Shown in pieces: positions 41,745 through 50,780 of a stretch of 64,000 bases of DNA. This DNA is from Streptomyces pyxinicus (GTDB lineage: Bacteria; Actinomycetota; Actinomycetes; Streptomycetales; Streptomycetaceae): positions 248,001 through 312,000 of the forward strand of contig NZ_JANUGP010000001.1 in NCBI RefSeq assembly GCF_024753135.1, written 5' to 3'. Below the pieces are notes generated by a model. It saw only the letters and a list, made by a program, of their open reading frames with translations, ran no database searches and had not been told where the DNA came from. Positions within the stretch are counted from its first letter, which is position 1. The number at the start of each line of letters is the position of its first letter. A program made the position numbers and the translations under genes.

Positions 41745-43238
41745 GTGCACCGCAGAATCATCGCCCCGGGCGCTCTCGCCGCGGCCTCCCTGCTGCTGGC
41801 GATCCCGGCATCGGCCGCGAGCTACTCCCCCGGCGCGCCGGGCATCGGCGACCCCTACTACCCGAACTACGGCAACGGCGGCTACGACGTCTCGCACTAC
41901 GACCTGAGGCTGCAGTACCAGCCGACGACGGACGAGTTGCAGGGCACCGCGACGATCCTGGCGAAGACCACCCAGGATCTGTCCAGCTTCGACCTGGACT
42001 TCCTGCTGGACGTCAGCGAGGTGCGGGTCAACGGCAGCCAGGCCGGCTTCACGCACACCGGTGAGCACGAGCTGGTCGTCACACCGAAGAAGCCGCTGGC
42101 CAAGGGCACGCAGCTGACGGTGGTGGTCCGCTATCGCGGGGTGCCGTCCACGAAGAGCGCGTACGGCTTCACCGCCTGGCACCGCACACCGGACGGGGCG
42201 GTCGCGGCCGACGAGCCCGAGGCCGCGTGGTGGTGGTTCCCGAGCAACGACCACCCGAGCGACAAGGCGACCTACGACGTGTCCGTGGCGGTGCCCGACG
42301 GCACCCAGGCCATCTCCAACGGCACGCTCCAGTCGACGAGTTCGAAGCTGGGCTGGACCCGTTACGGCTGGCGGCAGGACAAGCCGCAGGCGACCTATCT
42401 GGCCACGCTGGCGCTCGGGAAGTTCGACATCACGACCGGCACCTCCGACGGGGGCGTCCCGGTCGTCAACGCCTACAGCAAGGACCTCGGGGACAACGAC
42501 GGGGCGGCGCGGGCGAGCGTGGAGCGCACCGGGGAGATCGTGGACTGGCTGAGCGGCTACTTCGGGCCGTATCCGTTCAGCTCGGCCGGCGGGTACGTGC
42601 CGAACACCACCACCGGGTACGCCCTGGAGACGCAGACGCGGGTCTACTACAGCCCGAAGCAGTTCGCGAGCGGCTCCAACACGTCGGTGGTCGTGCACGA
42701 GCTGGCGCACCAGTGGTACGGCGACGACGTGTCGCTCAAGCGCTGGAAGGACATCTGGATCAACGAGGGCTTCGCGCGGTACGCGCAGTGGCTGTGGTCG
42801 GAGCACGAGGGCGAGGGCACGGCCCAGGAGCTGGCCGACTACGTGTACGCCTCGCATCCGGCCGACGACGCGTTCTGGACGGTGGCGCCCGGTGACCCGG
42901 GGGCGGACCACCAGTTCGACGCGGCCGTGTACGACCGGGGGGCGGTGGCGATCCAGGCGCTGCGCGATGAGATCGGCGACGACGCGTTCTTCGCGATCCT
43001 GAAGGGCTGGCCGAAGAAGCACGCGTACGGCAACGCCTCGGTGGCCGATTTCCAGAAGTACGCCGAGCAGGTCTCCGGCAAGCCGCTGGCGGCCCTGTTC
43101 GACACCTGGCTGTTCCAGCCCGTGAAGCCGGCGGCCTCGGCCGCCGCCCGGTCCCTGGTGAAGAGCCCGGCCAAGGCCGTGGCCCAGCCGAGGTCCTGGA
43201 AGAAGATCGAGGCGACGAACTCCGTCCACGGCGAGTAG
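41745..43238 (+). CDS. Secreted M1 family metallopeptidase
   Basis: A 497-residue zinc aminopeptidase with a signal peptide (MHRRIIAPGALAAASLLLAI, cleavage near ASA-AS at 24-25). The zinc site is HELAHQW at 318-324 with the third ligand E341 in INEGFARYAQWLW. The usual GAMEN exopeptidase motif is replaced by a TGYALETQTR segment (about 290-299), as in the short Streptomyces M1 relatives. The long C-terminal ERAP-type domain is absent. GTG start with GGAG 6 bases ahead. It ends in an alanine-rich tail (SAAARSLVKSPAKAVAQPRS). Confidence 0.92.
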   Translation: MHRRIIAPGALAAASLLLAIPASAASYSPGAPGIGDPYYPNYGNGGYDVSHYDLRLQYQPTTDELQGTATILAKTTQDLSSFDLDFLLDVSEVRVNGSQAGFTHTGEHELVVTPKKPLAKGTQLTVVVRYRGVPSTKSAYGFTAWHRTPDGAVAADEPEAAWWWFPSNDHPSDKATYDVSVAVPDGTQAISNGTLQSTSSKLGWTRYGWRQDKPQATYLATLALGKFDITTGTSDGGVPVVNAYSKDLGDNDGAARASVERTGEIVDWLSGYFGPYPFSSAGGYVPNTTTGYALETQTRVYYSPKQFASGSNTSVVVHELAHQWYGDDVSLKRWKDIWINEGFARYAQWLWSEHEGEGTAQELADYVYASHPADDAFWTVAPGDPGADHQFDAAVYDRGAVAIQALRDEIGDDAFFAILKGWPKKHAYGNASVADFQKYAEQVSGKPLAALFDTWLFQPVKPAASAAARSLVKSPAKAVAQPRSWKKIEATNSVHGE

Positions 43239-43360
43239 TCCCTCCGGGGGCTCGGCCGGCCGGCGGTCGCCGCGTCCCCCGGGCCTCCGTCGGCCCCGTC
43301 ACCGTGTCGCGCACCGCCCGGTGGGCTCGCCCCGCGTGGCGTCCACAGGACGTCCGTGGC

Positions 43361-43396
43361 CGGTCGCGCAGTTCCCCGCGCCCCTTCGGGCGCGGG
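43361..43396. repeat. Common Streptomyces intergenic element (GCGCAGTTCCCCGCGCCCC) with 9-bp hairpin
   Basis: The sequence around TCGCGCAGTTCCCCGCGCCC is a motif I recognise as widely repeated in Streptomyces intergenic regions. It ends in a hairpin with arms CCCGCGCCC (43375-43383) and GGGCGCGGG (43388-43396). The role is unknown; it probably helps termination after the M1 gene. Confidence 0.55.
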
Positions 43397-43421
43397 TCCG
43401 TGCCGCACGCCGGAAACCACT

Positions 43422-43466
43422 GGTGGCGTCACCCCGGGCCGAGACGGTCTCGGGGGTGACGCCACC
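43422..43466. terminator. Large bidirectional hairpin between convergent genes
   Basis: Perfect 14-bp arms GGTGGCGTCACCCC (43422-43435) and GGGGTGACGCCACC (43453-43466). An inner helix CCGAGA/TCTCGG lies within the loop. It lies between the M1 peptidase (ends 43238) and the permease (ends 43499), and with the adjacent 9-bp hairpin it makes a double terminator. Confidence 0.8.
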
Positions 43467-43498
43467 CTGCGCATGCCACCGGCGGTGCCGGCGGGGCG

Positions 43499-44962
43499 CT
43501 ACTTCCGCAGCTCGGAGGGGTTCCGGCTGGTGTCGGCGGCGACCCGGCGGCGGACGCCGTACCAGCCGGCGACGAGCATGACGGCGATCACCGGGATCAG
43601 GAGGAGGGTCTTGCGGCCCACCTCGTGGTCGTTCCACATCATGCCGAGGCAGACCAGCAGGAAGACGATCGTGGTGATCTCGGTGACGGGGCTGAACTTC
43701 AGCTGGAAGTGGGGGCGGGTCACCAGGCCCTCGCGGGCGCGGCGGACGAAGATCAGGTGGCAGACCATGATGATCACCCAGGTGCTGATGATGCCGAGGG
43801 AGGCGACGTTCAGCACGATCTCGAAGGCCTGGCTCGGCACCAGGTAGTTCAGGACGACGCCGAGCACGCAGACGCCGCAGGTCAGCAGGATGCCGCCGTA
43901 GGGCACCTGGCTGCGGTTCATGCGGGCGGTGAACTTCGGCGCCGAGCCGGCCGTGGCCATCGAGCGCAGGATGCGGCCGGTGGAGTACAGGCCGGAGTTC
44001 AGCGAGGACATCGCCGCGGTCAGCACGACGAGGTTCATCACGTCGCCGGCCGCCGGCACGCCGATCTTGGACAGGACCGTGACGAACGGGCTCTGGTCGG
44101 CGGAGTACACCGAGCCCGGAAGCAGCAGCGCGAGCAGCACCACGGAGCCGACGTAGAAGATGGCGACCCGCCACATGATCGAGTTCACCGCGCGCGGGAC
44201 GACCTTCTCCGGCTCGGCGGTCTCACCGGCGGCGACGCCGACCAGCTCCAGGGCGGCGTAGGCGAAGATCACGCCCTGCATGACGAGGACGACCGGCATC
44301 ATGCCGTGCGGGAAGATGCCGCCGTGGTCGCTGATGACGCTCAGGCCCGGCTTGGTGCCGTCGACGTCGTGCTGGGTGGCCAGCAGGAAGATGCCGATCA
44401 GCATGAAGCCGACCAGGGTGGCGACCTTGATGATCGCGAACCAGAACTCCATCTCGCCGAAGATCTTCACCGAGATCAGGTTCACGGCGAGGACCACCGC
44501 GAGGGCGATCAGCGCCAGCACCCACTGCGGGATGGAGGTGAAGAAACTCCAGTAGTGCGTGTAGAGCGCGATCGCGGTGATGTCGGCGATACCGGTGGTC
44601 GACCAGTTCAGGAAGTACATCCAGCCGGCGACGTAGGCGCCCTTCTCGCCGAGGAACTCGCGCGCGTAGCTGACGAACGAGCCGGAGGAGGGTCTGTACA
44701 GGACCAGCTCGCCGAGGGCGCGGACCACGAAGAAGGCGAAGACGCCGCAGACGAGGTAGGCCAGGGCCAGGGCCGGTCCCGCGTTGTGCAGACGGCCGCC
44801 GGCGCCCAGGAAGAGGCCGGTGCCGATGGCCCCGCCGATGGCGATCATGTTGACGTGGCGGGCCTTGAGGTCCTTGCTGTAGCCGGCGTCGCCCGCGTCC
44901 GCGGGTGTCGCGGGCGCCTCGGGGGCGACCGCCTGTGCCGATTCCACGGCGTCCTTGCTCAC
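43499..44962 (-). CDS. Amino-acid permease (APC/AAT family, likely asparagine type)
   Basis: A 487-residue transporter with 12 membrane segments. The AAT-family helix 1 motif is [29 protein letters not shown]. Helix 3-onwards has [39 protein letters not shown], and helix 6-8 has [27 protein letters not shown]. These patterns match AnsP/GabP-type proton symporters, and synteny suggests the asparagine permease. The N-terminal 30 residues are polar and Ala/Pro-rich. Start GTG 44962 is preferred, with GTG 44974 as an alternative. Divergent from the MerR gene, which may control it. Confidence 0.88.
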   Translation of the reverse strand: MSKDAVESAQAVAPEAPATPADAGDAGYSKDLKARHVNMIAIGGAIGTGLFLGAGGRLHNAGPALALAYLVCGVFAFFVVRALGELVLYRPSSGSFVSYAREFLGEKGAYVAGWMYFLNWSTTGIADITAIALYTHYWSFFTSIPQWVLALIALAVVLAVNLISVKIFGEMEFWFAIIKVATLVGFMLIGIFLLATQHDVDGTKPGLSVISDHGGIFPHGMMPVVLVMQGVIFAYAALELVGVAAGETAEPEKVVPRAVNSIMWRVAIFYVGSVVLLALLLPGSVYSADQSPFVTVLSKIGVPAAGDVMNLVVLTAAMSSLNSGLYSTGRILRSMATAGSAPKFTARMNRSQVPYGGILLTCGVCVLGVVLNYLVPSQAFEIVLNVASLGIISTWVIIMVCHLIFVRRAREGLVTRPHFQLKFSPVTEITTIVFLLVCLGMMWNDHEVGRKTLLLIPVIAVMLVAGWYGVRRRVAADTSRNPSELRK

Positions 44963-45161
44963 GGGTGGTTTCACTTCCTGGTGCGCCCGGGCCTCGGGGG
45001 TCCGGGGGACGTGCAGGTCATGGCCCGCACCACCCAGTCGAGTCGCGGTACAGACCAAGGCAGCAGCTTCCCAGATGGATCGCCGGATACACGGTGGTCC
45101 ACGTCACAGAGCGTTGCTTCTCACACGATCCACTCAGCGTCCACCCGATGTACATCAGTGG

Positions 45162-45190
45162 TGTCACAGCAGAGGTGGGACAGCGATACT
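45162..45190 (+). promoter_or_regulatory. MerR gene promoter, leaderless
   Basis: A -35-like TGTCAC (45162-45167), 17-base spacer and -10 GATACT (45185-45190) lie 7 bases before ATG 45198. No Shine-Dalgarno is present, so transcription probably starts at the ATG. CAGC and GCTG flank the -10 as a small inverted repeat. Confidence 0.55.
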
Positions 45191-45197
45191 GCTGCAC

Positions 45198-45914
45198 ATG
45201 ACGACCGATGCCGAGGAGCCGACCCTCACCGTCGACGAGCTGGCCGCCCGGGCGGGCGTCACGGTCCGCACCGTGCGCTTCTACGGCGGCAAGGGCCTGC
45301 TGCCGCCGCCGGTGATCGGTGCCCGCCGGGTCGGACACTACGGCCCGGAGCACGTGGCGCGGCTGGCGCTGATCGAGGAGTTGCAGCGGCAGGGCATGAC
45401 GCTGGCGGCCATCGAGCGCTATCTGCACCAGCTGCCGGCCGGCCTCACCGCGCACGAGCTGGCCATCCACCGCGCCGTCGTGGCGTCCTGGGCGCCGGAC
45501 GCGGTGGAGACGGTGCCGCGCCGGGAGCTGGAGCGGCGGGCGGGCCGGCCGCTGTCCGCCGGGGACCTGGAGCGGCTGGCGGCGATGAACGTCGTCACGG
45601 CGGACGAGGGGGGCGACGGGGGCGCCTTCCGGGTGGACGCCGGGCTGCTCCGGCTCGGCGTCCAGCTGCTCGACGTACCGCTGTCGCAGGAGGTGATCCT
45701 GGCGGCGCGCGAGGTGCTCATGGAGCACTCGCGCGCCGCGGCCCGCGAGCTGTCCCGGCTCTTCCGCGGCGAGGTCGCGGAGCGTGCCGCCCAGGACGTG
45801 CGGTCGCTGTCGGCCCATATGCACCCGCTGGTGGTGCAGGCCCTGCTGACCACGTTCCAGCGCTCGCTGCGGGAGGAGCTGGGCGAGTGGCTGGGCGGGT
45901 CAGGGACGGACTGA
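45198..45914 (+). CDS. MerR family regulator
   Basis: A 238-residue protein. The N-terminal winged HTH is LTVDELAARAGVTVRTVRFYGGKGLLPPPVIGARRVGHYGPEHVARL (about 10-60), followed by the dimerisation helix (IEELQRQGMTLAAIERYLHQLP). The unusually long C-terminal effector domain (about 85-238) lacks clustered cysteines, so it is not a metal sensor. The usual MerR tyrosine of the wing is kept (FYGGKG). The gene is divergent from the permease and its 3' end overlaps the convergent fatty-acid oxidation gene by 15 bases. Likely target: the permease or the fatty-acid block. Confidence 0.9.
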   Translation: MTTDAEEPTLTVDELAARAGVTVRTVRFYGGKGLLPPPVIGARRVGHYGPEHVARLALIEELQRQGMTLAAIERYLHQLPAGLTAHELAIHRAVVASWAPDAVETVPRRELERRAGRPLSAGDLERLAAMNVVTADEGGDGGAFRVDAGLLRLGVQLLDVPLSQEVILAAREVLMEHSRAAARELSRLFRGEVAERAAQDVRSLSAHMHPLVVQALLTTFQRSLREELGEWLGGSGTD

Positions 45915-48083
45915 GTCGGTGAACCGCTCCCCCTTCTCCGCCTTCTCGACCAGCAGCGCGGGCGGGGTGAAGCGCTCGCCGTAGCGCTCGGCGAGTTCCC
46001 GGGCGCGGGCCACGAAGCCGGGCAGGCCGCCGTCGTAGCCGTTGACGTACTGGAGCACGCCGCCGGTCCAGCCGGGGAAGCCGATGCCGAGGATCGAGCC
46101 GATGTTGGCGTCGGCGACGGAGGTCAGCACCCCCTCCTCCAGCAGGCGCACGGTGTCGAGCGCCTCGGCGAAGAGCATGCGCTCCCGCATGTCCCGGAAC
46201 GGGATCTCGTGGCCGGCCCGGGTGAAGTGCTCGCGCAGCCCCGGCCAGAGTCCGGCGCGCTTGCCGTCCTCGGTGTAGTCGTAGAAGCCGGCGCCGCCGC
46301 TGCGGCCGGTGCGGCCGAACTCGTCGACCAGGCGGTCGATGACGGCGTCGGCGGGGTGCGCGGTCCAGGTGCCGCCGGCTTCCTCCACGGCCCGCCGGGT
46401 CTCCTCGCGGATCTTGCGCGGCAGGGTGAGCGTCAGCTCGTCCATCAGGGAGAGCACCTTGGCCGGGTAGCCGGCCTGGGCGGCGGCCTGTTCGACGGAG
46501 GCGGGCTCGACGCCCTCGCCGACCATGGCGACGCCCTCGTTGATGAACTGGCCGATCACCCGGGAGGTGAAGAAGCCGCGCGAGTCGTTGACGACGATCG
46601 GCGTCTTGTTGATCTGCCGGACCAGGTCGAAGGCGCGCGCGAGGGCCTCCTCGCCGGTGCGCTCGCCCTTGATGATCTCGACCAGCGGCATCTTGTCGAC
46701 GGGCGAGAAGAAGTGCAGCCCGATGAAGTCGCCCTGGCGCTGCACGCCCTCGGCGAGCGCGGTGATGGGCAGCGTGGAGGTGTTGGAGCACAGCAGCGCG
46801 TCGGGCGCGACGACCGACTCGATCTCCTGGAACACCTTGTGCTTGAGCGCGGTGTTTTCGAAGACGGCCTCGATGACCGCGTCGCAGCCGGCCAAGTCGG
46901 CCGCCTCGGCGCTGGGCGTGATGCGGGCGAGCAGCGCGTCGGCCTTCTCCTGGCTGGTACGGCCCTTGGCGACGGCCTTGGCGCACAGCTTCTCGGAGTA
47001 GCCCTTGCCCTTGACGGCCGCCTCCAGGGAGACGTCCTTGAGGACGACCTCGATGCCGGCGCGGGCGCAGGAGTAGGCGATGCCGGCGCCCATCATGCCG
47101 GCGCCGAGGACGGCGACCTTGCGGACCTGGCGGGGCTCGATGCCCTGGGGGCGGTTGGCGCCGGAGTTGACGGCCTGGAGGTCGAAGAAGAACGCCTGGA
47201 TCATGTTCTTCGAGGTCTGCCCGGCGGCCAGCTCCACGAAGTAGCGGGCCTCGATGACCTGGGCGGTCTCGAAGTCGACCTGGGAGCCCTCGACGGCGGC
47301 GGCGAGGATGTTGCGGGGCGCCGGGTAGGGGGCGCCGTTGGTCTGCTTGCGCAGGTTGGCCGGGAAGGCGGGCAGGTTGGCGGCGAACTTCGGGTGGGCC
47401 GGGGTGCCGCCGGGGATGCGGTAGCCGGGCACGTCCCAGGGCTGGCGCGACTCGGGGTGGGCGTCGATGTAGGCGCGGGCCTTGGCGAGCAGGTCCTCCG
47501 GTGTGCCGGCGACCTCGTGGACGAGGCCGTTCTCCTGGGCGCGCCGGGCGTTGTACTGCTGTCCCTGGAGCAGCACCTTCAGCAGGGCGTCCGCGATGCC
47601 CAGCAGCCGTACGGTGCGCACGACTCCGCCGCCGCCCGGGAGCAGGCCGAGGGTGACCTCGGGGCAGCCGACGCGGGTGCCGGGGGTGTCGAGGGCGACG
47701 CGGTGGTGGCAGGCGAGGGCGAGTTCGAAGCCGCCGCCGAGGGCGGCGCCGTTGATCGCGGCGACGACCGGCTTGCCGAGGGTCTCGATGCGGCGCAGGT
47801 CGCGCTTGATGGCGAGGCCGCCCTCGAACAGCTCCCGCGCGGTCTCGGGGGTGACGCGGATCAGGTCGCGCAGGTCGCCGCCGGCGAAGAAGGTCTTCTT
47901 GGCGGAGGTGAGGATGATGCCGCGGATGGCGTCCTTCTCGGCCTCCAGGCGGTCGGTGACCGCGGCCAGGGAGGCGCGGAACGCCTGGTTCATGGTGTTC
48001 GCGGACTGGTCCGGGTCGTCCAGGACGAGGGTGACGACACCGGTGTCGTCCTGCTCCCAGCGGATCGTGGTGCTCTCGGTCAT
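45900..48083 (-). CDS. Multifunctional fatty-acid oxidation protein (enoyl-CoA hydratase / 3-hydroxyacyl-CoA dehydrogenase)
   Basis: A 727-residue FadJ/FadB-type alpha subunit. The N-terminal crotonase domain (about 1-200) has AAINGAALGGGFELALACHHR and a hydratase glutamate region GCPEVTLGLLPGGGGVVRTVRLLG. The 3-hydroxyacyl-CoA dehydrogenase domain has the NAD motif VAVLGAGMMGAGIAYSCARAG (from about 350), and LHFFSPVDKMPLVEII with the catalytic histidine. The two C-terminal helical domains follow (SRGFFTSRVIGQFINEGVAMVGEG). ATG 48083 has GGAG ahead. It forms an operon with the thiolase upstream, together covering the last three steps of beta-oxidation. Confidence 0.95.
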   Translation of the reverse strand: MTESTTIRWEQDDTGVVTLVLDDPDQSANTMNQAFRASLAAVTDRLEAEKDAIRGIILTSAKKTFFAGGDLRDLIRVTPETARELFEGGLAIKRDLRRIETLGKPVVAAINGAALGGGFELALACHHRVALDTPGTRVGCPEVTLGLLPGGGGVVRTVRLLGIADALLKVLLQGQQYNARRAQENGLVHEVAGTPEDLLAKARAYIDAHPESRQPWDVPGYRIPGGTPAHPKFAANLPAFPANLRKQTNGAPYPAPRNILAAAVEGSQVDFETAQVIEARYFVELAAGQTSKNMIQAFFFDLQAVNSGANRPQGIEPRQVRKVAVLGAGMMGAGIAYSCARAGIEVVLKDVSLEAAVKGKGYSEKLCAKAVAKGRTSQEKADALLARITPSAEAADLAGCDAVIEAVFENTALKHKVFQEIESVVAPDALLCSNTSTLPITALAEGVQRQGDFIGLHFFSPVDKMPLVEIIKGERTGEEALARAFDLVRQINKTPIVVNDSRGFFTSRVIGQFINEGVAMVGEGVEPASVEQAAAQAGYPAKVLSLMDELTLTLPRKIREETRRAVEEAGGTWTAHPADAVIDRLVDEFGRTGRSGGAGFYDYTEDGKRAGLWPGLREHFTRAGHEIPFRDMRERMLFAEALDTVRLLEEGVLTSVADANIGSILGIGFPGWTGGVLQYVNGYDGGLPGFVARARELAERYGERFTPPALLVEKAEKGERFTDSVRP

Positions 48084-48124
48084 GACAGTCGTCTCCGTTG
48101 AAGTCGCTCGGTACCGCGGGGAGT

Positions 48125-49339
48125 TCAGACGCGCTCGATGATGGTGGCGATGCCCATGCCGCCGCCGACGCACAGGGTGGCGAGGCCGTAGCGCTTGTCC
48201 TGGCGCTCCAGTTCGTCCACCAGGGTGCCGAGGATCATGGCGCCGGTCGCGCCGAGCGGGTGGCCGAGGGCGATGGCGCCGCCGTTGACGTTGATCTTGT
48301 CCAGGGACAGGCCCATGTCCCTGGCGAAGCGGAGCACGACGGCGGCGAACGCCTCGTTGATCTCGACCAGGTCGATGTCGTCGATGGTGAGGCCGGCCTT
48401 GGCGAGGGCCTTGCGGGTGGCGGGGGCGGGGCCGGTGAGCATGATGGTGGGCTCGGAGCCGGAGACGGCGGCGGAGACGATCCGCGCGCGCGGGGTGAGG
48501 CCGTGCCGCTCGCCGACCTCCCGGGAGCCGATCGCGACGAGCGAGGCGCCGTCCACGATGCCGGAGGAGTTGCCCGCGTGGTGGACGTGGTCGATCTTCT
48601 CCACCCAGTGGTACTTCTGGAGCGCCACGGCGTCGAAGCCGCCCAGTTCGCCGATGTCCGCGAAGGAGGGCTTGAGCCGGGCCAGGGAGTCGGCGGTGGT
48701 GCCGGGGCGCGGGTGCTCGTCGTGGTCGAGGACGACCAGGCCGGCGCGGTCCTTCACCGGGACCACGGAGCGCGCGAAGCGGCCCTCCTTCCAGGCGGTG
48801 GCGGCGCGCTCCTGGGACAGGGCCGCGTACTCGTCCACGTCCCGGCGGGTGAAGCCCTCGATGGTGGCGATGAGGTCGGCGCCGATGCCCTGCGGCACGA
48901 AGTCGGTCGCCAGGTTGGTCATCGGGTCGTTGAACCAGGCGCCGCCGTCGGAGGCCATCGGGACGCGGGACATGGACTCGACGCCGCCCGCGAGGACGAG
49001 GTCCTCCCAGCCCGAGCGGATCTTGGCGGCGGCCAGGTTGACGGCCTCCAGGCCCGAGGCGCAGAAGCGGTTCTCCTGGACGCCCGCGACCGTGTCCGGC
49101 AGTCCGGCGGCGATCGCGGCGATCCGGGCGATGTCGGAGCCCTGGTCGCCGACCGGTCCGACGACGCCGAGCACGATGTCGTCGACGGCGGCCGGGTCGA
49201 GGCCGGGGAAGCGGGCGCGGATCTCGTGGATGAGGCCGACGACCAGGTCGACGGGCTTCGTGCCGTGCAGGGCGCCGTCGGCCTTGCCGCGGCCGCGCGG
49301 GGTGCGGATCGCGTCGTACACGTACGCTTCGGTGCTCAC
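48125..49339 (-). CDS. Acetyl-CoA C-acyltransferase (thiolase)
   Basis: A 404-residue thiolase. The acylation cysteine is in [21 protein letters not shown] (near residue 91), the histidine in [20 protein letters not shown], and the proton-transfer cysteine in [28 protein letters not shown] is also diagnostic. It cleaves 3-ketoacyl-CoA in beta-oxidation. GTG start with GAAAGG 7 bases ahead; 41 bases separate its stop from the multifunctional protein. A larger reading of this frame back to 51589 is not real. Confidence 0.95.
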   Translation of the reverse strand: MSTEAYVYDAIRTPRGRGKADGALHGTKPVDLVVGLIHEIRARFPGLDPAAVDDIVLGVVGPVGDQGSDIARIAAIAAGLPDTVAGVQENRFCASGLEAVNLAAAKIRSGWEDLVLAGGVESMSRVPMASDGGAWFNDPMTNLATDFVPQGIGADLIATIEGFTRRDVDEYAALSQERAATAWKEGRFARSVVPVKDRAGLVVLDHDEHPRPGTTADSLARLKPSFADIGELGGFDAVALQKYHWVEKIDHVHHAGNSSGIVDGASLVAIGSREVGERHGLTPRARIVSAAVSGSEPTIMLTGPAPATRKALAKAGLTIDDIDLVEINEAFAAVVLRFARDMGLSLDKINVNGGAIALGHPLGATGAMILGTLVDELERQDKRYGLATLCVGGGMGIATIIERV

Positions 49340-49380
49340 TGGGGTGCCTTTCGGGAGGGTCGGGCCGGGCAGGGGCCGGG

Positions 49381-50541
49381 TCAGTCGCCGTCGGCGGCCG
49401 GGGCGTGGTCCGCGGGTGCGGGCAGGCCCCAGTCCCGGGTCACCGCCTCGGTGTCCGCGCCGGGCAGGGCGGGGCCGGTGCGGATCGTGGTGGGGGTGGC
49501 GGAGAAGCGGGGGGCGGGGGCGGGCTGGGTGATGCCGCCGTGGTCGGTGAAGGTGCCGCGGGCGGCCAGGTGCGGGTGGTGCGGGGCCTCGCGCAGGGAC
49601 AGCACGGGGGCCACGCACGCGTCGGAGTCCGCGAAGACGGCCGTCCACTCCTCGCGGGTACGGGCCTTGAAGCGGGCGGTGACCCGCTCGCGCACCTCGC
49701 CCCAGCGGGACCAGTCGGCGTGGGCCGGTGCCAGCTCCGGCAGGCCGAGCAGGTCCAGGAACTCCTCGTAGAACCGGTACTCCAGGGCGCCGACCGCCAT
49801 GTGGCCGCCGTCGGCGGTCTCGTAGGTGCCGTAGTAGGGGCAGCCGCCGTCGAGGAGGTTGGCGGCGCGCCGGTCCTGCCAGGCGCCGGCGGCCAGCATG
49901 CCGTGGATCATCGCCGAGAGGTGGGCGGTGCCGTCCACGATGGCGGCGTCGACCACCTGGCCGGTGCCGGTGGCGCGCGCGTGGTGCAGGGCGGCCAGGA
50001 CGCCGACGGCCAGGTAGAGGGAGCCGCCCGCGTAGTCGCCGAGGAGGTTGGCGGGCGGGGGCGGGGGCTCGCCGGGGCGGCCGATCATGCCGAGGGTGCC
50101 GGTGAGCGCGAGGTAGGTGGCGTCGTGGCCGGCGCGCGGGGCGAGCGGGCCGTGCTGGCCCCAGCCGGTCATCCGGCCGTACACCAGGCGGGGGTTGCGG
50201 GCGTGGCAGTCGGCGGGGCCGATGCCGAGGCGCTCGGCGACGCCGGGGCGGTAGCCCTCGATCAGGACGTCGGCGCGCTCGGCGAGGTCGAGGACGCGGG
50301 CGGGGCCGCCCTCGGCCTTGAGGTCGACGACGACCGAGCGCTTGTTGCGGTTGGTGACGTCGGACGCCGGGTCGATGCCCAGTCCCGGGCCGCCGGGCCG
50401 GTCCACCCGGACCACGTCGGCGCCGAGGTCGGCCAGGAGCATGGCGGCGAACGGGCCGGGCCCGATGCCGGCCAGCTCCAGCACGCGCACGCCGGAGAGC
50501 GGGCCGCTGCCCGGCGTCGTCGGCGTCCCTGCCGTCGTCAT
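49381..50541 (-). CDS. CaiB/BaiF family III CoA-transferase (methylacyl-CoA racemase-like)
   Basis: A 386-residue enzyme. The N-terminal [37 protein letters not shown] is the hallmark of the family. The active-site aspartate is in [13 protein letters not shown] (about residue 143), and [27 protein letters not shown] follows. The pattern [25 protein letters not shown] is closest to alpha-methylacyl-CoA racemase. It is the first gene of the minus-strand block with thiolase and the multifunctional protein, so branched acyl-CoA degradation is the natural context. The C-terminus is Pro/Ala-rich. Confidence 0.9.
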   Translation of the reverse strand: MTTAGTPTTPGSGPLSGVRVLELAGIGPGPFAAMLLADLGADVVRVDRPGGPGLGIDPASDVTNRNKRSVVVDLKAEGGPARVLDLAERADVLIEGYRPGVAERLGIGPADCHARNPRLVYGRMTGWGQHGPLAPRAGHDATYLALTGTLGMIGRPGEPPPPPANLLGDYAGGSLYLAVGVLAALHHARATGTGQVVDAAIVDGTAHLSAMIHGMLAAGAWQDRRAANLLDGGCPYYGTYETADGGHMAVGALEYRFYEEFLDLLGLPELAPAHADWSRWGEVRERVTARFKARTREEWTAVFADSDACVAPVLSLREAPHHPHLAARGTFTDHGGITQPAPAPRFSATPTTIRTGPALPGADTEAVTRDWGLPAPADHAPAADGD

Positions 50542-50594
50542 GCCTCAAGCCCCCAAGCGCGTATGACACAACTGATGTAACACCGGTGATGCTA

Positions 50595-50606
50595 GGAACA
50601 CGTTCC
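50595..50606. promoter_or_regulatory. Palindrome GGAACACGTTCC in a divergent promoter
   Basis: GGAAC-AC-GTTCC lies 54 bases upstream of the CaiB gene, in the 232-base gap shared with the enoyl reductase gene. The core GAACACGTTC is the same as in the palindrome at 6400-6419, and the AAC-N2-GTT layout resembles sites of TetR-family lipid regulators such as KstR. Confidence 0.45.
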
Positions 50607-50740
50607 ACCGGACACAAGACCTGAACGAGCAAGCGCTTAGCCAAGTGCCCGGATCGCCCGGCGGAGGGTGCGCCTTTCACGCTAGCCTCGGCCGGCGACA
50701 ACGGCGCGGGCTGCACGACCGGCCGCACGACGGCTGCACG

Positions 50741-50780
50741 GCCAAGGGGTGTCATGAGCAGGCAAGGGGTGTCATGAGCA
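50741..50780 (+). repeat. 20-bp tandem duplication containing the start region
   Basis: GCCAAGGGGTGTCATGAGCA (50741-50760) and GGCAAGGGGTGTCATGAGCA (50761-50780) differ at one base. Each carries AAGGGG and an ATG. The first ATG (50754) opens a 7-codon ORF (MSRQGVS) that stops in the second ATG (50774) as ATGA. Confidence 0.9.

Noticed and set aside
50631..50638. AAGCGCTT palindrome upstream of the enoyl reductase
   Set aside because: Only 8 bp are symmetric and the flanks do not pair; such sequences are common by chance.
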